In this document: in pieces, positions 1 to 8,572 of the stretch | Numbering within the stretch: the first letter of the stretch is position 1 | Layout: each line of letters begins with the position of its first letter | Source: Bradyrhizobium ottawaense | GTDB lineage: Bacteria > Pseudomonadota > Alphaproteobacteria > Rhizobiales > Xanthobacteraceae | Reading direction: 5' to 3' | Assembly: GCF_002278135.3 (NCBI RefSeq) | Contig: NZ_CP029425.2 | Coordinates: 2,704,001 to 2,768,000, forward strand | Length of the DNA: 64,000 bases | Translations under genes and position numbers: made by a program | The notes under the pieces: model-generated | What the model saw: the letters and a program-made list of their open reading frames with translations, nothing else | What the model was told of the DNA's origin: nothing | Databases searched by the model: none

Positions 1-1366
1 CCACATAGGGCTGGCCCGCGGTGTAGCTCACCTTGAACGGCTCGTAGTCCATGCAGACGTGGTTGGTCGGAACGTAGAACAACTGCGTGTCCGGCGAGTA
101 GGCTGCCGGCTGCTCGTCCTTGGTGCCGAGCGCGGCCGGGCAGATGCCCTTCACGTTGACGTCCTCGCCCGCCTTGTCGGTCGAAGCTGCGTCGAGCACC
201 TTCGGACGGCCGTAGGTCGGCGAGTTCTTGTCCATGTCGACGCCGGAGGTCCAGTTCACCTTCGGATCGTACTTTTCGGCGACCAGCAGTTCGCCGTTGG
301 TGCGGTCCATGGTGTAGGCGAGGCCGTTACGGTCGAAGTGCGTCAGCAGCTTGCGCGGCTGGCCGTTGATCGACTGGTCCGAGAGGATCATCTCGTTGAC
401 GCCGTCATAGTCCCATTCGTCGTGGGGCGTCATCTGATAGACCCACTTGGCGACGCCGGTATCCGGGTTACGCGCCCAGATCGTCATCGACCATTTGTTG
501 TCGCCGGGACGCTGCTTCGGATTCCAGGTCGAGGGGTTGCCCGATCCGTAGTAGACGAGGTTCAGCTCGGGATCGTAGGAGATCCAGCCCCAGGTGGCAC
601 CGCCGCCGATCTTCCACTGATCGCCCTGCCAGGTCTTCAGGCTGGAATCCTTGCCGATCGGCTTGCCGAGCGCGGTGGTCTTGTCGTCGACCAGGAGCTG
701 GTTGTCCGGTCCTTCCGAATATCCGCGCCATGCCAGCTTGCCGGTCTTGATATCGTAAGCCGACATATGGGCCTGGACGCCGAACTCGCCGCCGGAGATG
801 CCGATCAGCACCTTGTCCTTGACGACCATGGGGGCCGACGTGCCGGTCTCGCCCTTGCTCGGATCGCCATTCTTGACGGTCCATGCAACTTGACCGGTCT
901 TGACATCGAGCGCGACGAGGGTGGTGTCGGCCTGATGCAGGAAGATCTTGCCGTCGCCGAAGGCCAGGCCGCGATTGACCGTATCGCAGCACATCACCGG
1001 AATGACGTTCGGATCCTGCTTCGGCTCGTACTTCCAGACGATCTTGTTCTCGTTGGAAAGGTCAATGGCATAGACCTTGTTCGGAAACGGCGTGTGGACG
1101 TACATCATGTTGCCGATGATCAGCGGGCCGCCTTCATGGCCACGCAGCACGCCGGTCGAGAAGGTCCAGGCCACCTGGAGCTTGCCTACGTTCTGTGCGT
1201 TGATCTGGTTGAGCTTGGAATAGCGGGAATTGGCGTAGTCGCCGGTCGGCATCACCCAGTCTTTCGGGTTCTGCGACATCTTGACCAGCTCGTCATTGGC
1301 TGAGGCGCCCCCGACGGCGAGCGCCGCCGCGGAGCCAAGAAAGGTCGCCAGTAGCACCTTGCGCAT
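1..1366 (-). CDS. xoxF: XoxF-type lanthanide-dependent methanol dehydrogenase (3' end cut by window edge)
   Basis: Periplasmic PQQ quinoprotein that oxidises methanol (and formaldehyde) and passes electrons to a c-type cytochrome. About 455 residues of a protein normally near 600 are visible; the C-terminus lies off the left edge. The start at 1366 has a GGAGG ribosome site and a signal peptide ending near residue 22 (GGASA/ND). Adjacent cysteines C126-C127 form the vicinal disulfide typical of this family. The active-site stretch reads [12 protein letters not shown]319 is the catalytic Asp, and D321 replaces the Ala of calcium-type MxaF. That second Asp is the known marker of lanthanide-dependent XoxF enzymes. 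The PQQ-propeller motifs [13 protein letters not shown] and [16 protein letters not shown] are also present. The divergent AraC-type gene lies 511 bases away. The identification is very secure; the physiological substrate is inferred from the family. Confidence 0.97.
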   Translation of the reverse strand, partial: MRKVLLATFLGSAAALAVGGASANDELVKMSQNPKDWVMPTGDYANSRYSKLNQINAQNVGKLQVAWTFSTGVLRGHEGGPLIIGNMMYVHTPFPNKVYAIDLSNENKIVWKYEPKQDPNVIPVMCCDTVNRGLAFGDGKIFLHQADTTLVALDVKTGQVAWTVKNGDPSKGETGTSAPMVVKDKVLIGISGGEFGVQAHMSAYDIKTGKLAWRGYSEGPDNQLLVDDKTTALGKPIGKDSSLKTWQGDQWKIGGGATWGWISYDPELNLVYYGSGNPSTWNPKQRPGDNKWSMTIWARNPDTGVAKWVYQMTPHDEWDYDGVNEMILSDQSINGQPRKLLTHFDRNGLAYTMDRTNGELLVAEKYDPKVNWTSGVDMDKNSPTYGRPKVLDAASTDKAGEDVNVKGICPAALGTKDEQPAAYSPDTQLFYVPTNHVCMDYEPFKVSYTAGQPYV

Positions 1367-1877
1367 AGTTATTCCTCCGTTGGTCTCGTTTATTGTTTCC
1401 GAAGCAATACTGATTCACCGGGCTTCTCGTCCGGCGTCTGCTCGTGCAGGGCGGTCACGATTGGGACCAGAAACGATGCTGTGCTGTTTCCTCCTCCTGA
1501 TGAGAGCCACGGGTCCACGTGCAGGAGCGGCCCGTTCTTGTTGTTCCTGCCGCAATCCCTAACGACTTCGTCATCGGGAAACTTGCCCAAGAGAGAAGCC
1601 GGTTTGCTTCATAGCGCACGGACGCGAAGATTTTGATTTTGCAGTAGCGAATTCAGCGGCTTCCGCATCGCTTTTGCAGTGCCTTCAACGCTCAGGTTCC
1701 CCTTGACGGCGCTGCAACTAAGGCGGAGGATTAAGTTTCAAGGGTGGCAATGGAACGATGGCGCTCGTGCCAAAAGACCGCTCAAATTCGAGGTAAACGT
1801 CACGCAATCACGGCTGAGGGCTCCGGCAGCGCTGGTCGCGATTCGCGTCTCTCCGGATCAAACCAGTGGCTGGATTA
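1367..1877. promoter_or_regulatory. Divergent intergenic region between xoxF and the AraC-type regulator
   Basis: These 511 bases contain no convincing gene on either strand. They must hold the promoter of xoxF (reading left) and that of the AraC-type gene (reading right). The stretch near 1620-1660 is A/T-richer than its surroundings. I could not identify a -35/-10 pair or an operator with confidence. A lanthanide- or methanol-responsive site would be expected here if the locus is regulated as in other methylotrophs; that is inference. Confidence 0.5.
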
Positions 1878-2846
1878 ATGTCCGACACCATTCACACGCT
1901 CTCGACGACCGGCATGACGCCGAAGCGCCAGATCCAGAGCTGGATCGACGGGCTGACGAGCCTGTGTGGGCATTTCGACGTCGATCCGCTGGAGGCGTCC
2001 TCGCTCGAGGGCCGCATCGACTACACCAGCGTCTCGCGCCTGAAGCTCTGCCAGATCGAAGTGAGTCAGCATCGCATTGCCCACACGCTGGCGCGCGCCA
2101 AGGCCAACGAGCATCCGTACATCAAGATTCACTTCCAGACTTACGGCGTGTCCTATTTCGAGCAAGAAGGCCGCCACATCGAGATCAACCCGGGCGACAT
2201 CATCGCCTATGACGTCTCCTGCCCGCATTCGATCATCAGCCCGGCCTTCACCCGTCACGACGTCGTGATCGTGCCGAAGGCGCTGCTGCGCGACCGCGGA
2301 TTCCCGTCGCAGCGGATGCCCGCCTGCAAGCTGTCGTCGAAGACAGGGACGGGGCGGATCGCCCACGATTTCGTTCATGCGACCTTCGACGAGGCGGCAA
2401 AGCTGTCGGCAAACAGCGCGGTCGGCGTCGCCGATTCGCTGATCGACCTGTTGCTGCTGCCGCTGCGCGAAGCCGACACGATGTTCGACCGTGTCGGGCC
2501 GGAAGCGATGTATGTGCGCGCGCAGTTCTTCATCCGCGAGCACCTGCGCGACCCGGATCTGTGCATCGACCAGATCTCGACCGAGCTCGGCTGCTCCAAG
2601 CGCTATCTGCATATGCTGTTCTCGGAGCGCGGCACCACGGTGAGCGACTACATCTGGCAGGCGCGCCTGCAGAACTGCCGCCAGGAGCTCGAGGCCCACG
2701 CCGGCAAGACCATCACCGACGTCGCGTTCTCCTGGGGCTTCTCCAGCTCATCGCATTTCAGCCGGGTGTTCCGGAAATATTTCGGCGTGGTGCCGTCCTC
2801 GATCCACAAGGCGCAGCAGGCCACCGCGAGTTCGGGCGAGCACTAA
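1878..2846 (+). CDS. AraC-family transcriptional regulator
   Basis: A 322-residue regulator. The N-terminal half resembles the AraC-binding-like sensor domain (cupin-like, with GDIIAYDVSCPHSI around residue 110). The C-terminal ~100 residues form two helix-turn-helix units: LCIDQISTELGCSKRYLHMLF, then ITDVAFSWGFSSSSHFSRVFRKYFGVVPS. The ATG at 1878 is preferred; an in-frame GTG four codons upstream lacks a better ribosome site. It is transcribed away from xoxF and faces the PQQ dehydrogenase block, so it is a plausible regulator of xoxF or of the nearby TctC-type gene. The AraC family assignment is firm; the effector is unknown. Confidence 0.9.
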   Translation: MSDTIHTLSTTGMTPKRQIQSWIDGLTSLCGHFDVDPLEASSLEGRIDYTSVSRLKLCQIEVSQHRIAHTLARAKANEHPYIKIHFQTYGVSYFEQEGRHIEINPGDIIAYDVSCPHSIISPAFTRHDVVIVPKALLRDRGFPSQRMPACKLSSKTGTGRIAHDFVHATFDEAAKLSANSAVGVADSLIDLLLLPLREADTMFDRVGPEAMYVRAQFFIREHLRDPDLCIDQISTELGCSKRYLHMLFSERGTTVSDYIWQARLQNCRQELEAHAGKTITDVAFSWGFSSSSHFSRVFRKYFGVVPSSIHKAQQATASSGEH

Positions 2847-2934
2847 AGCGCGATGCGACTTTTCCGGATCATGCTTTAGGCGGGCGCCGAGGCAGCTCCG
2901 GCGGTTGCAGTGCCGCTCACGCAGCAATTGCCGA

Positions 2935-3360
2935 TCAAGCAGCCGTCGAAATGTAGGGAATGCTGGCCAGCAGCGCGGCAAGCAGGACCGCGTTGCACAG
3001 CATCCCGCTCCAATGCAGCCGTCGCAGCCGACGGGGGGCCTCGGTGTCGCCGGCATCGCCGGCGCTGAGCTGATTGTCCATCCGCGCCATGAACCGGCGG
3101 CGGCCGCCGATCGCCAGAGCTGCAAGCAGGCCGACGACCGTCGCGAAGACGAGCTGGCCAGCGAGCAGGAAGGCCACGGTCCCGATAATCCCGGCTGCGC
3201 CCATCACCAGGAAATGGGCATTGAACATTCCGCGCAGCAACAGTGCGACGGGCCGGACATCGAGCTTCACCAGCAGAAAGGCGGGCGAAGCCAGCGTGAA
3301 ATAACCCATCGGAAAGAGCAGGATGATCATGGCGGCCACGGCGAGCGAATCCGGCGTCAT
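2935..3360 (-). CDS. Small integral membrane protein, function unknown
   Basis: A 141-residue protein with four likely membrane segments: AVAAMIILLFPMGYFTL, VALLLRGMFNAHFLVMG, IIGTVAFLLAGQLVFATVVG and a last one near the C-terminus (CNAVLLAALLASIPYIS). The start at 3360 is preceded by a GAAAGG ribosome site; the longer reading frame upstream begins with an Arg-rich stretch that is unlikely to be translated. It stands alone between the convergent AraC gene and the TctC-type gene. I do not recognise a family and cannot assign a function. No charged residues in the membrane segments suggest a transporter. Confidence 0.6.
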   Translation of the reverse strand: MTPDSLAVAAMIILLFPMGYFTLASPAFLLVKLDVRPVALLLRGMFNAHFLVMGAAGIIGTVAFLLAGQLVFATVVGLLAALAIGGRRRFMARMDNQLSAGDAGDTEAPRRLRRLHWSGMLCNAVLLAALLASIPYISTAA

Positions 3361-3480
3361 GCGATCGGCCTTTCTAGCTCGTGCGGTTGCTATCCTTCGA
3401 CAGCGACGCACAATCATAGCGGGAAAATGCCGTTCCGACACTAGGCTTTGGTCTACGGGCCGTGCACGCCGTGCCAGGCC

Positions 3481-4470
3481 TCAAGCCGGCTCGAGGCCGA
3501 GAGACTTCGCGCTCTCGATCCAGATCGGCAGTTCGCGCTGATACAGGGCGTTGCTCTCCTTGAAGCCGATTGCGGGTTCGAGCACGAAGGTCGTGAGAAC
3601 TTCCTTCACCTTCGGATCGTTGTTGGCGGCAACGCAGAGCTCTGCCAGGCGGTCGACGACCGCTTGCGGCGTCGCCTTCGGCACGGCCCAACCGGAGAAG
3701 CCGCTCACGGTGAAGAATTTCGAGGTCGCGCCCTGCTCCGGAAGGGTCTTGATAGCAGGGATCGCGTCGACCTTCTTTGAATGCACCGCGAACACGGTGC
3801 CGCGGTCGCTTTGCAGGACCGACTGCGCCGCCGTGTAGCTGCCCATCGCGGCATCCAGCGTGCCTTCGAGCATCCCCGTCCACATCGGGGCCTCGCCGCG
3901 GTAATGGACCGGCTCGATGGACAGGCCATACTGCTTGTTGAGCTCGTTGATCGTCATGTGCGGGGCCGAGCCCGCGCTATAGGTGCCGAAATTCACCTTG
4001 CCGCTCTTGCGTGCGAACGCGACGAAATCCTCCAGCGTCTTGACGCCGGTCTTGGGGTTCGCGACCAGCAACAGGCCGGCGCCCGGAATGACGCTGACGA
4101 GCGCCAAATCCTTGTCCATGTCGTAGCCGGGATTCTTCATCACCACCCGGTTCATGATGTAGGTGGTCGAGATCGAGCACAGCATGGTGTGGCCGTCGGG
4201 CTCGGCGCGAGCGACCTCGGCCGTGCCGATCGCACCGGAGGCGCCGGGCTTGTTCTCGACGACGACGGTCTTGCCGACCTGCTTTGAGATGAACTCACCG
4301 TAGGCGCGCGCGAGCAGGTCGGTCTGCCCGCCGGCGGGATAGCTGCAAATCATGCGAATCTGCCGCGACGGCCACGCGGCCTGCGCCGAGGCGCCGCGCA
4401 TGACGAAGGGCATCGCAAGTGCGGTGGTACCGGCGGCGACGAAGTGGCGGCGATCGAATTTGGCGGTCAT
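3481..4470 (-). CDS. Bug/TctC-family periplasmic solute-binding protein
   Basis: A 329-residue exported binding protein. The signal peptide starts DRRHFVAAG and ends near residue 30 (GASAQA). The mature part begins WPSRQIRMICSYPAGGQTD, the typical opening of tripartite tricarboxylate transporter (TctC/Bug) receptors, and contains VVVENKPGASGAIGT and NFGTYSAGSAPHM. Length fits the family. The ribosome site AGGAGGG sits just before the ATG. No TctA or TctB membrane partners lie nearby, which is common for Bug proteins. Family members bind carboxylates and related small acids; the ligand here cannot be told from sequence. It lies downstream of, and in the same direction as, the PQQ dehydrogenase-XoxJ cluster, separated by a repeat. 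Confidence 0.93.
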   Translation of the reverse strand: MTAKFDRRHFVAAGTTALAMPFVMRGASAQAAWPSRQIRMICSYPAGGQTDLLARAYGEFISKQVGKTVVVENKPGASGAIGTAEVARAEPDGHTMLCSISTTYIMNRVVMKNPGYDMDKDLALVSVIPGAGLLLVANPKTGVKTLEDFVAFARKSGKVNFGTYSAGSAPHMTINELNKQYGLSIEPVHYRGEAPMWTGMLEGTLDAAMGSYTAAQSVLQSDRGTVFAVHSKKVDAIPAIKTLPEQGATSKFFTVSGFSGWAVPKATPQAVVDRLAELCVAANNDPKVKEVLTTFVLEPAIGFKESNALYQRELPIWIESAKSLGLEPA

Positions 4471-4539
4471 GATTCCCTCCTGATTTTGGCCGAACCTACT
4501 GCATCAGGCTGGCGCCGCCATGGCCGGCGAGCGAGACAG

Positions 4540-4730
4540 ATTGGCGCATTCCGTCGGACAGAGTGGGGCATGGTGGGCGCGGCGTTGTGCCCCGGACGCA
4601 GCGCAGTGCTCCTTCAGCGGTGCGCTGCTGAGCCGGGTCCTATGCCTCGACCGCAAGCTATGCCGCATGGGTCCCGGCTCTGCGCCGCAACGCTGAGGGG
4701 CATTGCAGCGCGTCCGGGACACCAGAGCCT
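4540..4730. repeat. Intergenic palindromic repeat element
   Basis: Non-coding stretch between the XoxJ-like gene and the TctC-type gene. It contains blocks such as TGGGTCCCGGCTCTGCG and CGCGTCCGGGACAC that recur almost unchanged near 50480-50530 in this same window. That marks a dispersed intergenic repeat family of the kind abundant in Bradyrhizobium genomes. It has partial self-complementarity. Boundaries are approximate. Confidence 0.6.
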
Positions 4731-4736
4731 TTCCAA

Positions 4737-5666
4737 TCACCGCTGAATGATCTTCATCCAGACATCGCCCAGGATCGCAGGCTCGCGCGGTGGCAGGTAG
4801 GTGAGCCCAGCCTGCCTGCCGAATTCTGCGATCTTGCCTTCGGCCGCGAGCCCCGTCAGCGCCTTGTTGACGGCGTCGATCAGCACGCCATCGCTGGCCA
4901 GTCCGACATAGCCGCGATTGGCGCCGATCGGATAATAGTATCCGGACGCCGTGATCGCCGTGTCCGGATGCGCGGCGCGATGGGCGTCGAAGCGGCCGAG
5001 GTCGATCAGCGTCGCGTCATGGTCGCCGCGCTGGAGTGCGCCCAGCAGATCGTCGCGGCCGGGGACGAGATGGGTGATGTTGTCGATCAGCCGTCCCTTG
5101 TCGAAGGTCATCAGGATGGCGTCGCCGAGCGAGCCGCTTTCGATGACGAGACGAAGGCCTGCGAGATCGCCGATGTCGCCGATCTTGCGCCCGCTTGCCT
5201 TCGGCCCGAGCACGACCGTCATCGGCGAATAGACGTAAGGCTGGCTCGGCGCGAGCACGCCGAGTGCGACGCGGCGCCTCCGATCGTCGCGCGTGGCCCC
5301 GGCGAAGTCAGGCAAGCGCGCCGTCTTCATCCCGGGGGCGACGAGCGAATCCTGCGTCAGCGCGTAGCCGCCGACGAGCGAGCAGCGGCGATCCGAGAGC
5401 AACGCGTTGGCCTCGAGCTGGGGGCTCGAATCCTCGTCCAGCTTGCTCTCGAACCACTGGATCGTCAGCTTCCGTCCGAGCCGCTCAGCCATTGCCTGCG
5501 CAAGCAGCACGTCGAAGCCGGCATCCGGCTTGCCGCGGTGGTGCATCGAGAACGGCGGCCGGTCCTCGTCGAGACAGATCTTCAGGGGATCGTCGGCCGC
5601 AACAGCGACCGACGCCATCGTCGAAAGAACGGCCGCAATGCTCCATGCAGCACGCCGGCCCCTCAT
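4737..5666 (-). CDS. Quinoprotein dehydrogenase-associated periplasmic solute-binding-like protein (MxaJ/XoxJ type)
   Basis: A 309-residue exported protein of the extracellular solute-binding family 3 fold. The signal peptide ends near residue 23 (VAVAAD). The mature part opens LKICLDEDRPPFSMHHRGKP and continues with GFDVLLAQAMAERLG, as in the MxaJ/XoxJ proteins encoded beside PQQ alcohol dehydrogenases. Those proteins are thought to help mature or activate the dehydrogenase rather than import a solute. The ATG at 5666 overlaps the stop of the cytochrome gene by four bases (ATGA), so translation is probably coupled. It forms an operon with the cytochrome and the PQQ dehydrogenase just upstream. 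A second XoxJ-type protein is encoded at 17.0-17.9 kb. Function is inferred from context and fold. Confidence 0.88.
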   Translation of the reverse strand: MRGRRAAWSIAAVLSTMASVAVAADDPLKICLDEDRPPFSMHHRGKPDAGFDVLLAQAMAERLGRKLTIQWFESKLDEDSSPQLEANALLSDRRCSLVGGYALTQDSLVAPGMKTARLPDFAGATRDDRRRRVALGVLAPSQPYVYSPMTVVLGPKASGRKIGDIGDLAGLRLVIESGSLGDAILMTFDKGRLIDNITHLVPGRDDLLGALQRGDHDATLIDLGRFDAHRAAHPDTAITASGYYYPIGANRGYVGLASDGVLIDAVNKALTGLAAEGKIAEFGRQAGLTYLPPREPAILGDVWMKIIQR

Positions 5667-6022
5667 GGCTTCCTCCGGCTGGAGATGAAGGCCCAGAGGG
5701 AGCCGATCTCCTCGTCGTTGAGGATATCGCCCCACGGCGGCATCTTGTTGTTCTTGCCGTTCTTCACTGTGGTGATGAAGCGGGTCTTGTCGTCGGGGAT
5801 GGCACGCAGGTCCGGCGTGATCGTGCCGGAGTTCATCAGATTGGGGCCATGGCAGTGCGAGCATTTCGAAGCATAGGTCGACTTGCCGTGGTCGATCTGT
5901 GCCTGCATGGGATTGCCGGTTGCGTCGTCCGCGGCGCGAACGGTCGCCGCAAGCGCGACCGTCAGCCCCGCGACGGCGGCGAGGACCGCCGCCGTCCTGT
6001 GAGATGGCTTTCTCAGCATCAT
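5663..6022 (-). CDS. c-type cytochrome, likely electron acceptor of the adjacent PQQ dehydrogenase
   Basis: A 119-residue periplasmic cytochrome c. The signal peptide covers about 30 residues (TVRAA/DD). The haem-binding motif is C54-S-H-C57-H58, and a likely axial Met (M94) lies in NKMPPWGD. Class I monohaem proteins have this layout. The start at 6022 is 8 bases downstream of the dehydrogenase stop, and the stop overlaps the next gene by four bases. The tight gene order dehydrogenase-cytochrome-XoxJ parallels the xoxFGJ arrangement. It is shorter than typical XoxG or MxaG cytochromes (about 170-200 residues), so it may be a different electron carrier. An alternative start is the second Met, one codon later. 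Confidence 0.93.
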   Translation of the reverse strand: MMLRKPSHRTAAVLAAVAGLTVALAATVRAADDATGNPMQAQIDHGKSTYASKCSHCHGPNLMNSGTITPDLRAIPDDKTRFITTVKNGKNNKMPPWGDILNDEEIGSLWAFISSRRKP

Positions 6023-6030
6023 GCCGTGGA

Positions 6031-7695
6031 TTACTGCTTGACCGCAAAGACCCACAGCGAGCCGCCGGGCGGCACGTTGGCAAGCCGCTCGTCGCCGGAG
6101 AACAGCGAGTAGACGCCGCCATAGCCGCTGGTCACCGCGACATACTGCACGCCATCCTGCTGCCAGGTCACCGGCTGGCCCTCGATGCCGGACCCGGTCT
6201 GGAACTGCCAGAGCTTCTTGCCGGTGTCGGCATCGAAGGCCTCGAACTCGCCGGTTAGGGCACCCGAGAACACGACGCCGCCCGCGGTCGACAGCACGCC
6301 CGAGAAGCGTGGAATGTCGCTCGGCGCTTCCCATTTCGACTTGCCGGTCATGGGATCGATCGCCTTGAGATGACCGCGCGGCCCGTCGCCGTACTCCCAG
6401 AGGTCGGTCAGGTCCATCCCGAGATACCATTCACCCTGCTTGAAGGTGACGGGCTCCGTCTTGTACCTGCCACCGAAGGCGAGCGTGTTGGCATAGGCAA
6501 GGCCGGTCTGCGGGTTGAAGGACATCGGCTCCCAGTTCTTGCCGCCGAGGATCGACGGATAGACCGTGACCTTCTTGCCCTCGCGCGCGTCCTTAGACAC
6601 GTCGGTCTCGATCGGACGTCCCGTCTTCATGTCGATGCCGGTCGCCCAGTTGACCTTCACGTAAGGATTGGCCGCGAGCAGCTTGCCGTTGGTGCGGTCG
6701 AGCACGTAGAAGAAGCCGTTGCGGTTGGCGTCCATCAGCACCTTGGTCGGCTTGCCCTCGACATTCATGTCGGCGAGGACCATCTCGGCCACGCTGTCAT
6801 AGTCGAACGGGTTGTTCGGCGAGAACTGGTAGTGCCACTTGATCTTGCCGGTCTTGGGATCCATCGCCAGCACGGAGCAGGTGTAGAGATTGTCGCCGGG
6901 ACGCACCGCCGAGTTGAACGGGCCGGGATTGCCGATGCCCCAATAGATCGTGTTCAGCTCGGGGTCATAAGACCCCGTGATCCAGGTCGAGCCGCCGCCG
7001 AGCTTCCAGGTATCGCCCTTCCAGGTATCGCCGCCGGGCTCTTCCGGCGAGGGGATCGAATGGGTGCGCCAGAGATGCTTGCCCGTCGCGGGATCCCAGC
7101 CGTCGATGAATCCCCTGGTGCCGAACTCGGCGCCGGAGATGCCGGTGATGACGACGCCGTCGGCAACCAGCGGCGCCACCGTCATCGAATAGCCTTCCTT
7201 GATGTCGGCCGCCTTCTGCCGCCACAGCTCCTTGCCGTTCTTGGCGTCGAGCGCGATCACGTTGGCGTCGAGCGTGGTGCGAAACACCTTGCCGTCATAG
7301 AGCGCCGCACCGCGGTTGATGATGCCGCAGCAGACGATGCGCGGCGTCTCGGCGGGATATTCGACCTTGGTCTTCCAGATCTGCTTGCCGGTCTTGGCGT
7401 CGACCGCCATGGTCGCGTTGTGCGAGGTCACGTAGATCACGCCCTGGTACACCAGCGGTTGCGATTCCTCGCTGCGATCGTCGTTGAAAGAGTAATTCCA
7501 GACCGGGACGAGGTTCTTGACGCTGTCCTTGTTGATCTGGTTCAGCGTCGAGAAGCGCTGCAGATTGTAGCCCATCCCGTAATTGAGAACGTTCGATGTA
7601 TCAGTCGCGCCCTTGACCAGTTGCTCGGTGGTCTGTGCGCTTGCACAAGTCGATGCAAGCATGACGAGGCTCGCAGCCATCGCAAAGCGTTTCAT
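6031..7695 (-). CDS. PQQ-dependent alcohol dehydrogenase with lanthanide-type active site
   Basis: A 554-residue periplasmic quinoprotein of the methanol/ethanol dehydrogenase family. The signal peptide ends near residue 20 (CASAQT). The vicinal disulfide C122-C123 is present (IVCCGIINRG). The active-site stretch NPFDYDSVAEM gives a catalytic Asp D298 and an extra Asp D300 two residues later. This D-x-D pattern marks lanthanide-dependent enzymes such as XoxF and PedH. Propeller motifs STWITGSYDPELNTIYWG and AFDADTGKKLWQFQTG are seen. No cytochrome domain is fused at the C-terminus; the separate cytochrome gene follows 8 bases on. The ribosome site is GGGAGGAA. It diverges from the lanmodulin gene. 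Substrate could be methanol, ethanol or another alcohol; sequence alone does not decide. Confidence 0.95.
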   Translation of the reverse strand: MKRFAMAASLVMLASTCASAQTTEQLVKGATDTSNVLNYGMGYNLQRFSTLNQINKDSVKNLVPVWNYSFNDDRSEESQPLVYQGVIYVTSHNATMAVDAKTGKQIWKTKVEYPAETPRIVCCGIINRGAALYDGKVFRTTLDANVIALDAKNGKELWRQKAADIKEGYSMTVAPLVADGVVITGISGAEFGTRGFIDGWDPATGKHLWRTHSIPSPEEPGGDTWKGDTWKLGGGSTWITGSYDPELNTIYWGIGNPGPFNSAVRPGDNLYTCSVLAMDPKTGKIKWHYQFSPNNPFDYDSVAEMVLADMNVEGKPTKVLMDANRNGFFYVLDRTNGKLLAANPYVKVNWATGIDMKTGRPIETDVSKDAREGKKVTVYPSILGGKNWEPMSFNPQTGLAYANTLAFGGRYKTEPVTFKQGEWYLGMDLTDLWEYGDGPRGHLKAIDPMTGKSKWEAPSDIPRFSGVLSTAGGVVFSGALTGEFEAFDADTGKKLWQFQTGSGIEGQPVTWQQDGVQYVAVTSGYGGVYSLFSGDERLANVPPGGSLWVFAVKQ

Positions 7696-8035
7696 CCGTT
7701 CCTCCCAATATGCGCGCCTTTTGACGCTGCGGGAGCAACACTCCGTCGGAAACCAAAACGCGTCAATACGAAAGTCGTAAGTGTCGTGTCGATATCGTTG
7801 AACAGGCGCCGGTCACCTTACGGAAACCTGACGGCCGTAGACTTCCACTTGCGTGGAGACGCTGAAAAAATTCCGCAACGCGAAGCAGCTTCGGCGTAGG
7901 TTGTCGGGGCGGAAGCCAGGTTCCCCGGGGTTGTCGCGCGCGCAAGTTGCAGTTACGGACTTGAACCTGGGACTGCTTGTGGATTTATGTCGTCGTGTCC
8001 CCGCCCGAATCGGGGCTCTTCATCTGGAGGTCTTG
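7696..8035. promoter_or_regulatory. Divergent promoter region between the PQQ dehydrogenase operon and lanmodulin
   Basis: These 340 bases hold no gene and must drive both the leftward dehydrogenase operon and the rightward lanM gene. A short dyad TCCAC-TTGC-GTGGA lies near 7843-7856, and ATTCCGCAACGCGAAG follows near 7869. A GC-rich near-palindrome (CCCCGCCCGAATCGGGG) near 8000-8016 sits in the lanM leader. Any of these could be an operator or a leader structure. None is a site I can name. The lanM ribosome site is CTGGAGG at about 8024-8030. Confidence 0.45.
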
Positions 8036-8428
8036 ATGATTTCGCGTCGCTCAGTTGCACTTGCGCTCACCATTGCATTGTTGTCCGGTCCGGCGTGGTC
8101 GGCCTCCGGCAACGCGGTCAAGTTGTTCGACACCGACAATGACGGCACGCTCGATCTTGCCGAGGTGAAGAAGGCGGCCGCGGCATTATTCGCAAAGCTC
8201 GATCCCGATCATGACGGCACGCTCGATGCGCGCGAATTGCGCGGACGGTTGACGGCGAAAGAGCTCGCCGCGGCCGATCCCGATCGTGACGGGACCCTGA
8301 CGCTCGACGAATATCTGTCCGTGGTCGAGCAGCGCTTCAACGCGGCCAATCCCGACAAGGACGGAACGCTGGATGCGAAGGAGCTGAACTCGCGCGCCGG
8401 CCGCGCGCTGCTGCGATTGTTGCGGTGA
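8036..8428 (+). CDS. lanM: Lanmodulin, periplasmic lanthanide-binding EF-hand protein
   Basis: A 130-residue exported protein with a signal peptide ending near residue 23 (AWSAS). It has four EF-hand loops at 32-43, 56-67, 81-92 and 105-116. Loops are separated by only 12-13 residues, against about 25 in ordinary EF-hand pairs; this is the lanmodulin hallmark. Loops 2-4 have Pro at position 2 (DPDHDGTLD, DPDRDGTLT, NPDKDGTLD), another lanmodulin feature. The tail (ANPDKDGTLDAKEL, then AGRALLRLLR) closely resembles the Methylobacterium protein as I recall it. Oddities are Thr33 instead of Pro in loop 1, and Thr89 instead of Asp at position 9 of loop 3. Lanmodulin binds lanthanides with picomolar affinity and probably shuttles or stores them. 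The start at 8036 follows a GGAGG site. Confidence 0.93.
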   Translation: MISRRSVALALTIALLSGPAWSASGNAVKLFDTDNDGTLDLAEVKKAAAALFAKLDPDHDGTLDARELRGRLTAKELAAADPDRDGTLTLDEYLSVVEQRFNAANPDKDGTLDAKELNSRAGRALLRLLR

Positions 8429-8572
8429 GCGGTGCAATCGGAACAGACGTGACGCGGTGGTGTTTGGGAGCATTTCCGCTCCGAAACTCGGAACATCAGG
8501 CTGTTCGGCCTGTTCTCTTCGCGATGTCCTGCTCGGCGCCGGGGCAGCGCCGCGGGAGAAGAGGAGATGCAG

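Noticed and set aside
59..1303. 414-residue open frame on the plus strand opposite xoxF
   Set aside because: Antisense shadow of xoxF; composition (Arg, Val, Asp, His) is typical of the complement of high-GC genes.
6370..7899. 509-residue open frame on the plus strand opposite the second PQQ dehydrogenase
   Set aside because: It lies antisense to a certain gene, has no recognisable motif and crosses the divergent promoter region.
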